A program made the position numbers and the translations under genes. 6,976 bases of DNA from Pseudomonadota bacterium (lineage in GTDB: Bacteria > Pseudomonadota > Gammaproteobacteria > Burkholderiales > Burkholderiaceae_B), in assembly GCA_023427085.1 (NCBI GenBank), contig JAEZBO010000038.1:1-6976 (forward strand), in the 5' to 3' direction. Under the pieces are notes generated by a model. The model saw nothing but the letters and a program-made list of their open reading frames with translations. It made no database searches and was not told where the DNA came from. Below are positions 1 to 5,725 of this stretch, in pieces. Each line of letters begins with the position of its first letter. Positions within the stretch are counted from its first letter, which is position 1.

Positions 1-874
1 CCGCGGTGTTGGCGGCGCCGCGGCCCAGGCTGCCGGGCGGCTCGCGGACCTCGAGCGCAGCCTGCACCGGCTCGGGCAGCTGCGTGATCGGCGCGGGCGC
101 GGGCCGGCCCAGAAACCATCCCTGTGCGTAACGGATGCCCAGGTCGCGCACCGCATCGAGATCCTCGCGGGTCTCGATGCCCTCGGCCAGGATCGGCGTG
201 CCGAAGCACTGCGCGGTGGCCAGGATGGCGCGCACCAGCTTCTGGCGCGTCTCGTCGCGCGCGATGCCCTGGAAAAAATAGCGGTCGACCTTGACCAGGT
301 CGGGGCGGGCCTCGGCCCACAGCTGCATGCTCGAGTGGCCCACGCCGTAGTCGTCCAGCGCGATGCGCACGCCCGAGCGGCGCAGCGCGTTGAAGACGTC
401 GATCAGCGCCGGCAGCCGCGAGGTGACCGGATCGTGCTCGGTCATTTCGATGACGATGCGCGACGGATCCTGGGCGGCATCGCCCAGCAGGATCCGGTAG
501 AAGTCGTCGCCATGCTGCGCCCACGATTGCAGCAGCGCATTGGCCGACATGTTCAGGAACAGGTATCCGCCGCAGCCGCTCTGCGTGTAGGCGCGGGTGC
601 CGGCCTGCGCGCTGAGGATCTCCAGCCGGGTCGCCAGGCCCTGGCGGCGGGCTTCCGAAAACAAGGCATCGGGGCTGTGCAGCAGCGTGCGCTCGGGTCC
701 GCGGATGAGGCTTTCATAACCGTAGATACCGCCTTGCACCAGGTCGATGACGGGCTGGTAATGAGGGGTCAGCAGACGCCGCTGGATGACACTGTCGAGT
801 GTCAGGCCCGGAAAGCCCGGCAGGGCAGCGGCAGGCGCCCCGGTGGCGACCGAGGAGTGCGCAAGAGCGATCAT
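1..874 (-). CDS. EAL-domain cyclic-di-GMP phosphodiesterase, C-terminus beyond the window
   Basis: Minus-strand frame open from an ATG at 874 to the left edge: 291 codons, no stop, so the 3' part is missing. The EAL domain spans about residues 25–265 and is expected to hydrolyse c-di-GMP to pGpG in the cytoplasm. The residues known to bind metal and substrate are all present: E54 (in ESL, replacing EAL), N108 (LNMS), E143 (IEMTE), D174/D175 (DDYG), K195 (VKVDR), E231 (AEGIE) and Q251 (QGWFLGRP), so an active enzyme is inferred. No signal peptide or membrane segment is seen in this part. An AGGA at 882–879 on the minus strand supports the start. The N-terminal pattern (HYQPVIDL, ESLIRGP, SPDALF) recalls EAL proteins that continue into CBS and GGDEF domains; that is a guess from memory and lies outside the window. 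The gene diverges from rdgB. Confidence 0.9.
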   Translation of the reverse strand, partial: MIALAHSSVATGAPAAALPGFPGLTLDSVIQRRLLTPHYQPVIDLVQGGIYGYESLIRGPERTLLHSPDALFSEARRQGLATRLEILSAQAGTRAYTQSGCGGYLFLNMSANALLQSWAQHGDDFYRILLGDAAQDPSRIVIEMTEHDPVTSRLPALIDVFNALRRSGVRIALDDYGVGHSSMQLWAEARPDLVKVDRYFFQGIARDETRQKLVRAILATAQCFGTPILAEGIETREDLDAVRDLGIRYAQGWFLGRPAPAPITQLPEPVQAALEVREPPGSLGRGAANTA

Positions 875-922
875 TGTTTCCTGGGTGAGGGGCGGACAGA
901 AGGCGAACCATGTTGGGGCGCG

Positions 923-928
923 ATTGTT
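923..928 (-). promoter_or_regulatory. Possible -10 element for the EAL gene
   Basis: Read on the minus strand the hexamer is AACAAT, preceded by TGT (TGTAACAAT). It would place a transcript start near 916 and give a leader of about 42 nt before the ATG at 874. A TTGTCG lies upstream near 954–949 but its spacing is longer than ideal, so the -35 is unconvincing. Prediction by eye only. Confidence 0.3.
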
Positions 929-1027
929 ACAGTGGCTTTGCGGTCACGCGACAAACTCTCGGTCTGTTGCGGAGTTTGGACATGCAAGGTCGCACAAGGT
1001 GATTCGGGGCCGGTCCGCGGCGGCCAT

Positions 1028-1033
1028 TACAAT
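1028..1033 (+). promoter_or_regulatory. -10-like box immediately upstream of rdgB
   Basis: TACAAT matches the sigma-70 -10 consensus at 5 of 6 positions and ends 6 nt before the rdgB ATG. Transcription from it would begin at or within a base or two of the start codon, implying a leaderless mRNA. This fits the absence of any Shine-Dalgarno sequence before the ATG. No -35 match is found at 16–18 bp spacing, which keeps confidence low. Confidence 0.35.
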
Positions 1034-1039
1034 CGCGCC

Positions 1040-1672
1040 ATGAACCGAATCCCTGCTCCATTGCCGGCCCGCATCGTGCTGGCCTCCAACAACCCCGGCA
1101 AGCTGCGCGAGTTCTCCAGCCTGTTCGCGCCGCTGGGCACCCAGCTGGTGCCGCAAGGCGAACTGGGCGTGCCGGAAGCCGAAGAGCCGCACGTCACCTT
1201 CGTCGAAAACGCACTGGCCAAGGCTCGCCACGCCAGCCGGCTGACCGGCCTGCCAGCGATCGCCGACGACTCCGGGCTGTGCGTGACGGCGCTGGCAGAC
1301 GGCCCCGGCGTGCGTTCGGCGCGCTACGCCCAGGATGCCGGCGCGGGGCAGGGCGACGAGGCCAACAACATCCTGCTGCTGGACGCGTTGCGCGATGCCA
1401 GCGACCGCAGCGCCCGCTATGTCGCGGTGCTGGTGATGGTGCGCGCCCACGACGATCCCTTGCCGGTGATTGCGGTGGGCCTGTGGCAGGGCGAGATCGC
1501 CACGGCGCCCAGCGGCGCGTCCGGCTTCGGTTACGACCCCTGTTTCCTGCTGCCCGAACTGGGCAAGACGGTCGCCGAACTGGAGCCGGCCGAAAAGAAC
1601 CGCGGCAGCCATCGCGCCCGTGCCTTGCGCTCGCTGCTGGCGCAGCTGGGGCACGCGGCGACGCCCGCCTGA
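1040..1672 (+). CDS. rdgB: RdgB/HAM1-family dITP/XTP pyrophosphatase (210 aa)
   Basis: Hydrolyses non-canonical purine nucleoside triphosphates (dITP, ITP, XTP) to the monophosphate and pyrophosphate, keeping deaminated bases out of nucleic acids; cytosolic, usually dimeric. Family motifs appear in order: ASNNPGKLREF (residues 15–25, phosphate binding), ENALAKAR (56–63), IADDSGL (74–80, with D77 the expected catalytic base), SGFGYDP (161–167, base pocket) and EKNRGSHRARAL (185–196). The length is typical of the family. The same frame stays open upstream to 335, but that stretch lies antisense to the EAL gene and shows no family similarity. The ATG at 1040 sits 14 residues before the first motif, as expected. 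No Shine-Dalgarno is seen, and a -10-like box lies just upstream. hemW follows after 18 bp, probably in the same transcript. Confidence 0.95.
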   Translation: MNRIPAPLPARIVLASNNPGKLREFSSLFAPLGTQLVPQGELGVPEAEEPHVTFVENALAKARHASRLTGLPAIADDSGLCVTALADGPGVRSARYAQDAGAGQGDEANNILLLDALRDASDRSARYVAVLVMVRAHDDPLPVIAVGLWQGEIATAPSGASGFGYDPCFLLPELGKTVAELEPAEKNRGSHRARALRSLLAQLGHAATPA

Positions 1673-1690
1673 GTCCGGCCGCGGCGTCAC

Positions 1691-2926
1691 ATGGCCATCA
1701 CGATTCCCATCCATCCGGTCGGCGGCGGCTTGCCGGGCGCCCGCGCGGCCACCGGTCCCGAGCGGCCGGTTTCGCGGCTGAGCAGCCTGCCGCCGCTGTC
1801 TATCTACGTGCACGTGCCGTGGTGCGTCAGCAAGTGCCCCTACTGCGACTTCAATTCGCACGGCCGCGACGGCGACACGATCCCCGAACGCCGCTATCTG
1901 GACGCCTTGCGCGCCGATCTCGAGCAGGCGTTGCCGTCGATCTGGGGCCGTCAGGTGCATACGGTGTTCCTGGGCGGCGGCACGCCCAGCCTGTTGTCGG
2001 CGCAGGGGCTGGACGAACTGCTGGCGATGTTGCGCGCCTGCCTGAACCTGGTGCCGGATGCCGAGATCACGATGGAAGCCAACCCCGGCACGGCCGAGGC
2101 GGGGCGTTTCAGCGACTATGCCGCCAGCGGCGTGAACCGGTTCTCATTGGGCATCCAGAGTTTCGACGATGCGCAGCTGCGCACGCTGGGCCGCATCCAT
2201 GACGCCGGCCAGGCACGCCGCGCCATCGAGATGGCGCAGCGCGCGGTGGCCCGCGTCAACCTGGACCTGATGTTTGCGTTGCCGGGCCAGTCGCTGGCGC
2301 AGAGCCTGGACGACCTGTGCCAGGCTGTGGCCTTTGGCACCGAGCATCTGTCGGTCTACAACCTGACGATGGAGCCCAACACGGTCTTCGCCAAGTACCC
2401 GCCCGAGCAACTGCCGGACGACGACGCGGCCGCGGCGATGCAGGACGCGCTCGAGGCCGCGGCGGCGCAGGCGGGTTTCGAACGCTACGAGGTCTCGGCG
2501 TACGCCAGGCCCGGCGCGCGCTGCCGCCACAACCTCAACTATTGGGAATTCGGCGATTACCTGGGCATCGGCCCGGGCGCGCACGGCAAGCTGTCGTTCC
2601 ATGACCGCATCGTGCGGCAGGCGCGCCTGCGCAGCCCGGACAGCTGGATGACGCAGGCGCTGGCCTATGATGGTTCGCACCTGGCGCAGGACGCCGAGGT
2701 CGAGGCCGAGGCCCTGCCGTTCGAGTTCATGCTCAACGCACTGCGGCTCAAGCAGGGGGTGGCGGCCAGCGTCTATACCGAACGGACCGGCCTGCCGCTG
2801 GCCGGCATTCTGCACCAATTGGAAGCGGCCCACCGGCGCGGCCTGTTGAGCGCCGATCCGACCCGACTGGCGGCCACGCCATTGGGCTGGCGCTTCCTGA
2901 ACGACCTGCAGGAAATGTTCCTGTAG
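1691..2926 (+). CDS. hemW: Heme chaperone HemW, radical SAM family (formerly 'HemN-like' oxidase) (411 aa)
   Basis: Radical-SAM protein of the HemW family, which binds heme and is proposed to deliver it to respiratory-chain proteins. The family is often misannotated as oxygen-independent coproporphyrinogen III oxidase. The [4Fe-4S]/SAM motif is C45-VSK-C49-PY-C52 within HVPWCVSKCPYCDFNSH, the HemW signature; the extra cysteine of true HemN is absent. Further landmarks are FLGGGTPS (residues 93–100), the MEANPGT segment (128–134), RFSLGIQSF (150–158), RYEVSAYA (265–272), HNLNYW (280–285), GIGPGAH (292–298) and the C-terminal HemW domain from about 340, ending LNDLQEMFL. The ATG at 1691 gives about 35 residues before the core, a little longer than many homologues, and has no clear Shine-Dalgarno, so a downstream start is possible. 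It lies 18 bp after rdgB. No terminator with a T-tract follows. Confidence 0.94.
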   Translation: MAITIPIHPVGGGLPGARAATGPERPVSRLSSLPPLSIYVHVPWCVSKCPYCDFNSHGRDGDTIPERRYLDALRADLEQALPSIWGRQVHTVFLGGGTPSLLSAQGLDELLAMLRACLNLVPDAEITMEANPGTAEAGRFSDYAASGVNRFSLGIQSFDDAQLRTLGRIHDAGQARRAIEMAQRAVARVNLDLMFALPGQSLAQSLDDLCQAVAFGTEHLSVYNLTMEPNTVFAKYPPEQLPDDDAAAAMQDALEAAAAQAGFERYEVSAYARPGARCRHNLNYWEFGDYLGIGPGAHGKLSFHDRIVRQARLRSPDSWMTQALAYDGSHLAQDAEVEAEALPFEFMLNALRLKQGVAASVYTERTGLPLAGILHQLEAAHRRGLLSADPTRLAATPLGWRFLNDLQEMFL

Positions 2927-2932
2927 CACTAA

Positions 2933-2949
2933 AACCCCAATATGGTGCA
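2933..2949 (+). promoter_or_regulatory. NtrC-binding box, distal (site A)
   Basis: Against the NtrC consensus TGCACYANNATGGTGCA this 17-mer matches 12 of the 15 defined positions. The right half ATGGTGCA is perfect and the left half is degenerate (AACCCCA). It starts 6 bp after the hemW stop codon. Its centre at 2941 is 33 bp, about three helical turns, from the centre of the stronger proximal box, close to the spacing known for the two enhancer sites of enteric glnA. It lies roughly 117 bp upstream of the predicted transcript start. Confidence 0.72.
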
Positions 2950-2959
2950 CGCATGCACC
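2944..2959. repeat. Palindrome made of NtrC-like half-sites
   Basis: GGTGCA-CGCA-TGCACC is a perfect 6-bp inverted repeat with a 4-bp centre. Its left arm is the right half of NtrC box A; its right arm is a spare TGCACC half-site with no well-spaced partner. It could form a small hairpin at the end of the hemW transcript, but without a T-tract. An extra NtrC contact point is the likelier meaning, if it has one. Confidence 0.4.
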
Positions 2960-2965
2960 CAATAA

Positions 2966-2982
2966 TGCACTAGCATGGTGCG
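2966..2982 (+). promoter_or_regulatory. NtrC-binding box, proximal and strongest (site B)
   Basis: TGCACTAGCATGGTGCG differs from the NtrC consensus TGCACYANNATGGTGCA only at the last base and is an almost perfect dyad. It is centred at 2974, about 84 bp upstream of the predicted glnA transcript start. It should act as the main enhancer for phosphorylated NtrC, which is encoded two genes downstream. Confidence 0.87.
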
Positions 2983-2993
2983 TTGTCGGGCCG

Positions 2994-3010
2994 TGCACCG
3001 ATTTCTTGCC
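2994..3010 (+). promoter_or_regulatory. Weak NtrC-like box (site D)
   Basis: TGCACCGATTTCTTGCC keeps the left half TGCACC and part of the right (TTGC), about two thirds of the defined consensus positions. It lies between the strong boxes and the sigma-54 promoter, centred near -56. In enteric glnA, weak sites in this position ('governor' sites) limit promoter output at high NtrC-P; the same role here is inference. Confidence 0.35.
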
Positions 3011-3022
3011 CCTGACACCCCC

Positions 3023-3037
3023 GCACCATCCTGGCAC
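3023..3037 (+). promoter_or_regulatory. Weak NtrC-like box overlapping the -24 element
   Basis: GCACCATCCTGGCAC matches the inner NtrC pattern GCACYANNNTGG and then departs from it (CAC in place of TGC). Its right arm is the TGGCAC of the sigma-54 promoter, so NtrC bound here would compete with polymerase. Part of the match is forced by the promoter sequence itself, which lowers confidence. Confidence 0.3.
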
Positions 3038-3048
3038 GCTAATTGCTT
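3031..3048 (+). promoter_or_regulatory. Sigma-54 (RpoN) -24/-12 promoter of glnA
   Basis: TGGCAC-GCTAA-TTGCT at 3032–3047 fits the sigma-54 consensus TGGCAC-N5-TTGCW at every defined position, with GG at 3033–3034 and GC at 3045–3046 exactly 12 bp apart. Transcription should start near 3058, giving a leader of about 48 nt to the glnA ATG. Upstream NtrC boxes supply the activator sites that sigma-54 promoters require. No convincing additional sigma-70 promoter was found in this gap. Confidence 0.92.
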
Positions 3049-3060
3049 TGGAAGGGGGCA

Positions 3061-3081
3061 GGTCGAGCTGAACCCTCGATC
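3061..3081 (+). other. Stem-loop at the 5' end of the predicted glnA leader
   Basis: GGTCGAG and CTCGATC can pair over 7 bp (one G·U) around a 7-nt loop, only a few nucleotides after the predicted transcript start. Such 5'-end hairpins can protect mRNA from decay. Nothing identifies it as a riboswitch, and it may be incidental. Confidence 0.3.
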
Positions 3082-3094
3082 ATTCGTTCATACC

Positions 3095-3100
3095 CTGGAG
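3095..3100 (+). promoter_or_regulatory. Ribosome binding site of glnA
   Basis: CTGGAG lies 5 nt before the ATG at 3106. The glnA frame is open back to a TTG at 3043, but that codon falls inside the -12 element and upstream of the predicted transcript start, so it cannot be the start. The site and the promoter together fix translation at 3106. Confidence 0.75.
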
Positions 3101-3105
3101 ATGAC

Positions 3106-4518
3106 ATGGCCACGCCACAAGACGTTCTGAAGCAAATTGCAGAGCACGAAGTCAAGTTTGTCGACTTCCGCTTTACCGATACCCTGGGCAAGGAACATCA
3201 CGTTTCCGTGCCGGCCCATACCGTTGACGAAGACAAGCTCGAGGCTGGCCAAGCCTTCGACGGCTCGTCGATCGCCGGTTGGAAGGGCATCGAAGCTTCC
3301 GACATGTTGCTGGTGCCCGATTCGAAGACCGCCCGCCTGGACCCCTTCCGTGAAGAGTCCACGCTGATCATGACCTGCGACGTGGTCGAACCCTCCGACA
3401 TGAAAGGCTACGACCGCGACCCGCGCTCGCTGGCCAACCGCGCCGAAGCCTACCTGAAGTCCAGCGGCCTGGGCGATACCGCCTTCTTTGGCCCGGAACC
3501 CGAATTCTTCGTGTTCGACGGCGTCACCTGGAACGACGACCAGTCGGGCTGCTTTGTCAAGATCAAGTCCGAAGAGGCGCCGTGGTCGCGCGGCATGGAA
3601 TTCGAAGGCGGCAACCTGGGCCACCGTCCGCGCCTGAAGGGCGGCTACTTCCCGGTTCCCCCGGTCGATTCGTTCCAGGACATGCGTTCCGAGATGTGCC
3701 TGCTGCTCGAGCAGCTGGGCGTGCCGGTCGAAGTGCACCACCACGAAGTGGCCGCCGCCGGCCAGCTCGAGATCGGCACCAAGTTCTCGACGCTGGTCGA
3801 GCGCGCCGACTGGAACCAGGTGATGAAGTACGTCATCCATAACGTCGCGCACGCCTACGGCAAGACCGCCACCTTCATGCCCAAGCCTGTCGTCGGCGAC
3901 AACGGTTCGGGCATGCACGTGCACCAGTCGATCTGGAAGGATGGCCAGAACCTGTTCGCCGGCAACGGCTACGCCGGCCTGTCCGAATTCGCGCTGCACT
4001 ACATCGGCGGCATCATCAAGCACGCCCGTGCGCTGAACGCGATCACCAACCCCGGCACCAACTCGTACAAGCGCCTGGTGCCTCACTACGAAGCGCCGGT
4101 CAAGCTGGCCTACTCGGCCCGCAACCGTTCGGCCTCGATCCGCATTCCCTACGTCGGCAACCCCAAGGCCCGCCGTATCGAAACGCGCTTCCCCGATCCC
4201 CTGGCCAACCCGTACCTGGCCTTCTCGGCGCTGATGATGGCCGGCCTGGACGGCGTGCAGAACAAGATCAACCCCGGCGATCCCGCCGACAAGAACCTGT
4301 ACGACCTGCCGCCCGAAGAGGACGCAAAGATCCCGACCGTCTGCGCGTCGCTCGAGCAGGCGCTCGAGGCGCTGGACAACGACCGCGAGTTCCTGACCCG
4401 CGGCGGTGTGTTCAGCAACAGCATGCTCGACGCCTACATCGAACTGAAGATGCAGGAAGTCAACCGCCTGCGCATGACGACCCATCCGGTCGAGTTCGAC
4501 ATGTACTACAGCCTCTAA
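3106..4518 (+). CDS. glnA: Glutamine synthetase type I (470 aa)
   Basis: Condenses glutamate and ammonia with ATP to glutamine, the entry point of ammonium assimilation; cytosolic dodecamer. It is full length for GSI-beta. Signatures in order: FDGSSIAGW (residues 51–59), GPEPEFF with active-site glutamates (129–135), FEGGNLGHRP (166–175), VHHHEVAAAGQLEIG (210–224, metal-binding E and H), NGSGMHVHQS (266–275, ATP/ammonium-site motif), NPGTNSYKRLVP (315–326, glutamate-binding loop), NRSASIRIP (340–348) and RFPDP (361–365). Tyr399 in NLYDLPPEE is the adenylylation site used by GlnE in the GSI-beta class, so post-translational shut-off is expected. It is driven by the sigma-54 promoter and NtrC boxes upstream, and leads the ntrBC genes. 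Confidence 0.98.
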   Translation: MATPQDVLKQIAEHEVKFVDFRFTDTLGKEHHVSVPAHTVDEDKLEAGQAFDGSSIAGWKGIEASDMLLVPDSKTARLDPFREESTLIMTCDVVEPSDMKGYDRDPRSLANRAEAYLKSSGLGDTAFFGPEPEFFVFDGVTWNDDQSGCFVKIKSEEAPWSRGMEFEGGNLGHRPRLKGGYFPVPPVDSFQDMRSEMCLLLEQLGVPVEVHHHEVAAAGQLEIGTKFSTLVERADWNQVMKYVIHNVAHAYGKTATFMPKPVVGDNGSGMHVHQSIWKDGQNLFAGNGYAGLSEFALHYIGGIIKHARALNAITNPGTNSYKRLVPHYEAPVKLAYSARNRSASIRIPYVGNPKARRIETRFPDPLANPYLAFSALMMAGLDGVQNKINPGDPADKNLYDLPPEEDAKIPTVCASLEQALEALDNDREFLTRGGVFSNSMLDAYIELKMQEVNRLRMTTHPVEFDMYYSL

Positions 4519-4529
4519 TCAGGGCTGGC

Positions 4530-4551
4530 GGGCGCTCCGTGACGAGCGCCC
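4530..4551 (+). terminator. GC-rich hairpin 1 after glnA (possible partial terminator)
   Basis: GGGCGCTC and GAGCGCCC form a perfect 8-bp stem with a 6-nt loop (CGTGAC), starting 11 nt after the glnA stop. No T-tract follows, so efficient intrinsic termination is unlikely. Attenuated read-through into ntrBC, or 3'-end stabilisation of glnA mRNA, are the plausible roles. Confidence 0.5.
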
Positions 4552-4552
4552 C

Positions 4553-4580
4553 GGCCGTCCGCCCGATCCGGTGGACGGCC
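4553..4580 (+). other. Hairpin 2 in the glnA–ntrB gap
   Basis: GGCCGTCC (4553–4560) and GGACGGCC (4573–4580) are perfect reverse complements separated by 12 nt. The hairpin begins one base after hairpin 1. There is no T-tract. The in-frame upstream GTG of ntrB at 4571 would lie at its loop/stem edge. Confidence 0.45.
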
Positions 4581-4593
4581 ACCGCAGCACCGT

Positions 4594-4610
4594 GCCCCCT
4601 AGCCGGGGGC
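4594..4610 (+). other. Hairpin 3 in the glnA–ntrB gap
   Basis: GCCCCC and GGGGGC pair over 6 bp around TAGCC, with one possible extra T·G pair below. It is the third hairpin within 81 bp and has no T-tract after it. Alone it would be unremarkable; the cluster makes a structured operon spacer likely. Confidence 0.4.
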
Positions 4611-4669
4611 GACCGCTTACCGCATCCATTGAGGATGGCGGCGACTTTCGTTCGTCCGTCTGCAGCGCA

Positions 4670-5721
4670 ATGATGAATGTCGAAGCCTTCGATCTACTGG
4701 CCACCGCAGTCCTGCTCCTGAGCAGGGAGGGCCGGATCGAGTACGCGAATGCTGCAGCCGAGGACCTGTTCGGCAGGTCACGCAAACAACTGGTGGGCCG
4801 TGCGGCTGCCCAGCTGTTCGACGAAACGCAAGAGATAGAACATTCGATAGAACAGGCGCTGGCGCGCGAGTTCGCCGATCTGCGTCAGCAGGTCGGGGTG
4901 CGGCGCGGCAACGATTCGGTCCAGGTCGCGGCCACCGTGGTGGCCTTGGCCGAGCACCGCTGGCCGGTGCTGATCGAGGCCCGCGAGATCGAGCAGCGGG
5001 TGCTGGCCGATCGCAACCACCGGCTGGTCGACGAGATCGAGACGCAGCGCGAGCTGCTGCGCAACCTCGCGCACGAGGTCAAGAATCCGCTGGGCGGATT
5101 GCGCGGCGCGGCCCAGTTGCTTGAGGCCGAGCTGCCCGATGCGTCGTTGACCGAATACACCCAGGTGATCATCTCCGAGGCCGACCGGCTGCAGTCGCTG
5201 GTCGACCGGCTGGCCACGCCGCAGCGCGCGCCGCTGTACACCCGCTCGGTCAACATCCACGAGATCTGCGAGCGGGTCTGCGCCCTGATCCGCGCCGAGT
5301 TCCGCTCGGACGTGGCCTTGCTGCGCGACTACGACGCCTCGGTGCCGGATCTGCGCGCCGACGCCGAGCGGTTGATCCAGTCCTTGCTGAACGTGGTGCG
5401 CAACGCCGCGCAGGCGTTGACGCAGCCGCGCCAGACCGACAACGCGCAGATCACGCTGCGTACCCGCGTGGTGCGGCAGGTGATGCTGGCGCATCGCCAG
5501 CATCGCATGGCCTTGATGGTCGCGGTGATCGACAACGGTCCGGGCATCCCCGAGACCCTGCGAGAACGCATCTTCCATCCGCTGGTGACGGGCCGCGCGG
5601 ATGGCACCGGCCTGGGCCTGAGCCTGGCCCAGGACTTCGTGCAGCAGCACGGAGGCATCATCGAATTCGAATCTCGTCCCGGGCACACCGAGTTTCGCCT
5701 GGTATTGCCCATGGAGCCTGC

Positions 5722-5725
<4 letters not shown>
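4670..5725 (+). CDS. ntrB: Nitrogen regulation sensor kinase/phosphatase NtrB (GlnL) (351 aa)
   Basis: Cytosolic histidine kinase that phosphorylates NtrC under nitrogen limitation and, with PII protein bound, promotes its dephosphorylation. A PAS-like sensor region covers about residues 4–110 (FDLLATAVLLLSREGRIEYAN). The H-box has H135 in NLAHEVKNPLGGLRGAAQLL, the NtrB form of the motif. The N-box is LNVVRNAAQ with N245. The G boxes are DNGPGIP (288–294) and GTGLGLSLAQ (312–321). No membrane segment is seen, as expected. The length is close to that of enteric NtrB. The frame is open back to a GTG at 4571 (384 aa), but those 33 residues are low-complexity, cross hairpins 2 and 3, and precede the normal family start. 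I chose the first of two tandem ATGs (4670, 4673); neither has a clear Shine-Dalgarno. The gene overlaps ntrC by ATGA. Confidence 0.94.

Larger units (their letters stand above)
917..1039. repeat. 11-bp inverted repeat framing the divergent intergenic region
   Basis: ACAATCGCGCC occurs on the plus strand at 1029–1039, directly before the rdgB ATG, and its exact reverse complement GGCGCGATTGT lies at 917–927. Each arm sits where the -10 region of the outward-facing gene would be expected. The arms are 101 bp apart, so a hairpin is unlikely. Duplicated promoter context or a regulator half-site is more plausible, and chance is not excluded in GC-rich DNA. Confidence 0.4.

Noticed and set aside
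714..911. Small minus-strand open frame (65 codons) with an ATG at 911 downstream of the possible EAL promoter
   Set aside because: It is out of frame with the EAL gene and mostly inside it, with Arg/Pro/His-rich composition and no ribosome binding site. A short leader peptide is conceivable but unsupported.
335..1039. In-frame upstream extension of rdgB (235 codons)
   Set aside because: It runs antisense to the EAL gene and lacks similarity to the HAM1 family; the rdgB core begins at the ATG at 1040.
944..1960. Long minus-strand open frame (338 codons) across rdgB and early hemW
   Set aside because: It is antisense to two well-supported genes, rich in Arg, Gln, Ala and Gly with no recognisable motif, as expected from GC-rich codon shadows.
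1691..2926. Annotation as oxygen-independent coproporphyrinogen III oxidase (HemN)
   Set aside because: The HVPWCVSKCPYCDFNSH signature, the absence of the additional HemN cysteine and the HemW-type C-terminus point to HemW.
2144..3037. Minus-strand open frame (297 codons) across hemW and the glnA control region
   Set aside because: It would place coding sequence through the NtrC boxes and promoter and has no recognisable protein motif.
3043..3105. Upstream TTG start for glnA adding 21 residues
   Set aside because: The TTG is part of the sigma-54 -12 element and precedes the expected transcript start, while a good ribosome binding site precedes the ATG at 3106.
3088..4485. Minus-strand open frame (465 codons) covering glnA
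   Set aside because: It mirrors the strongly biased codons of glnA and carries no family motif.
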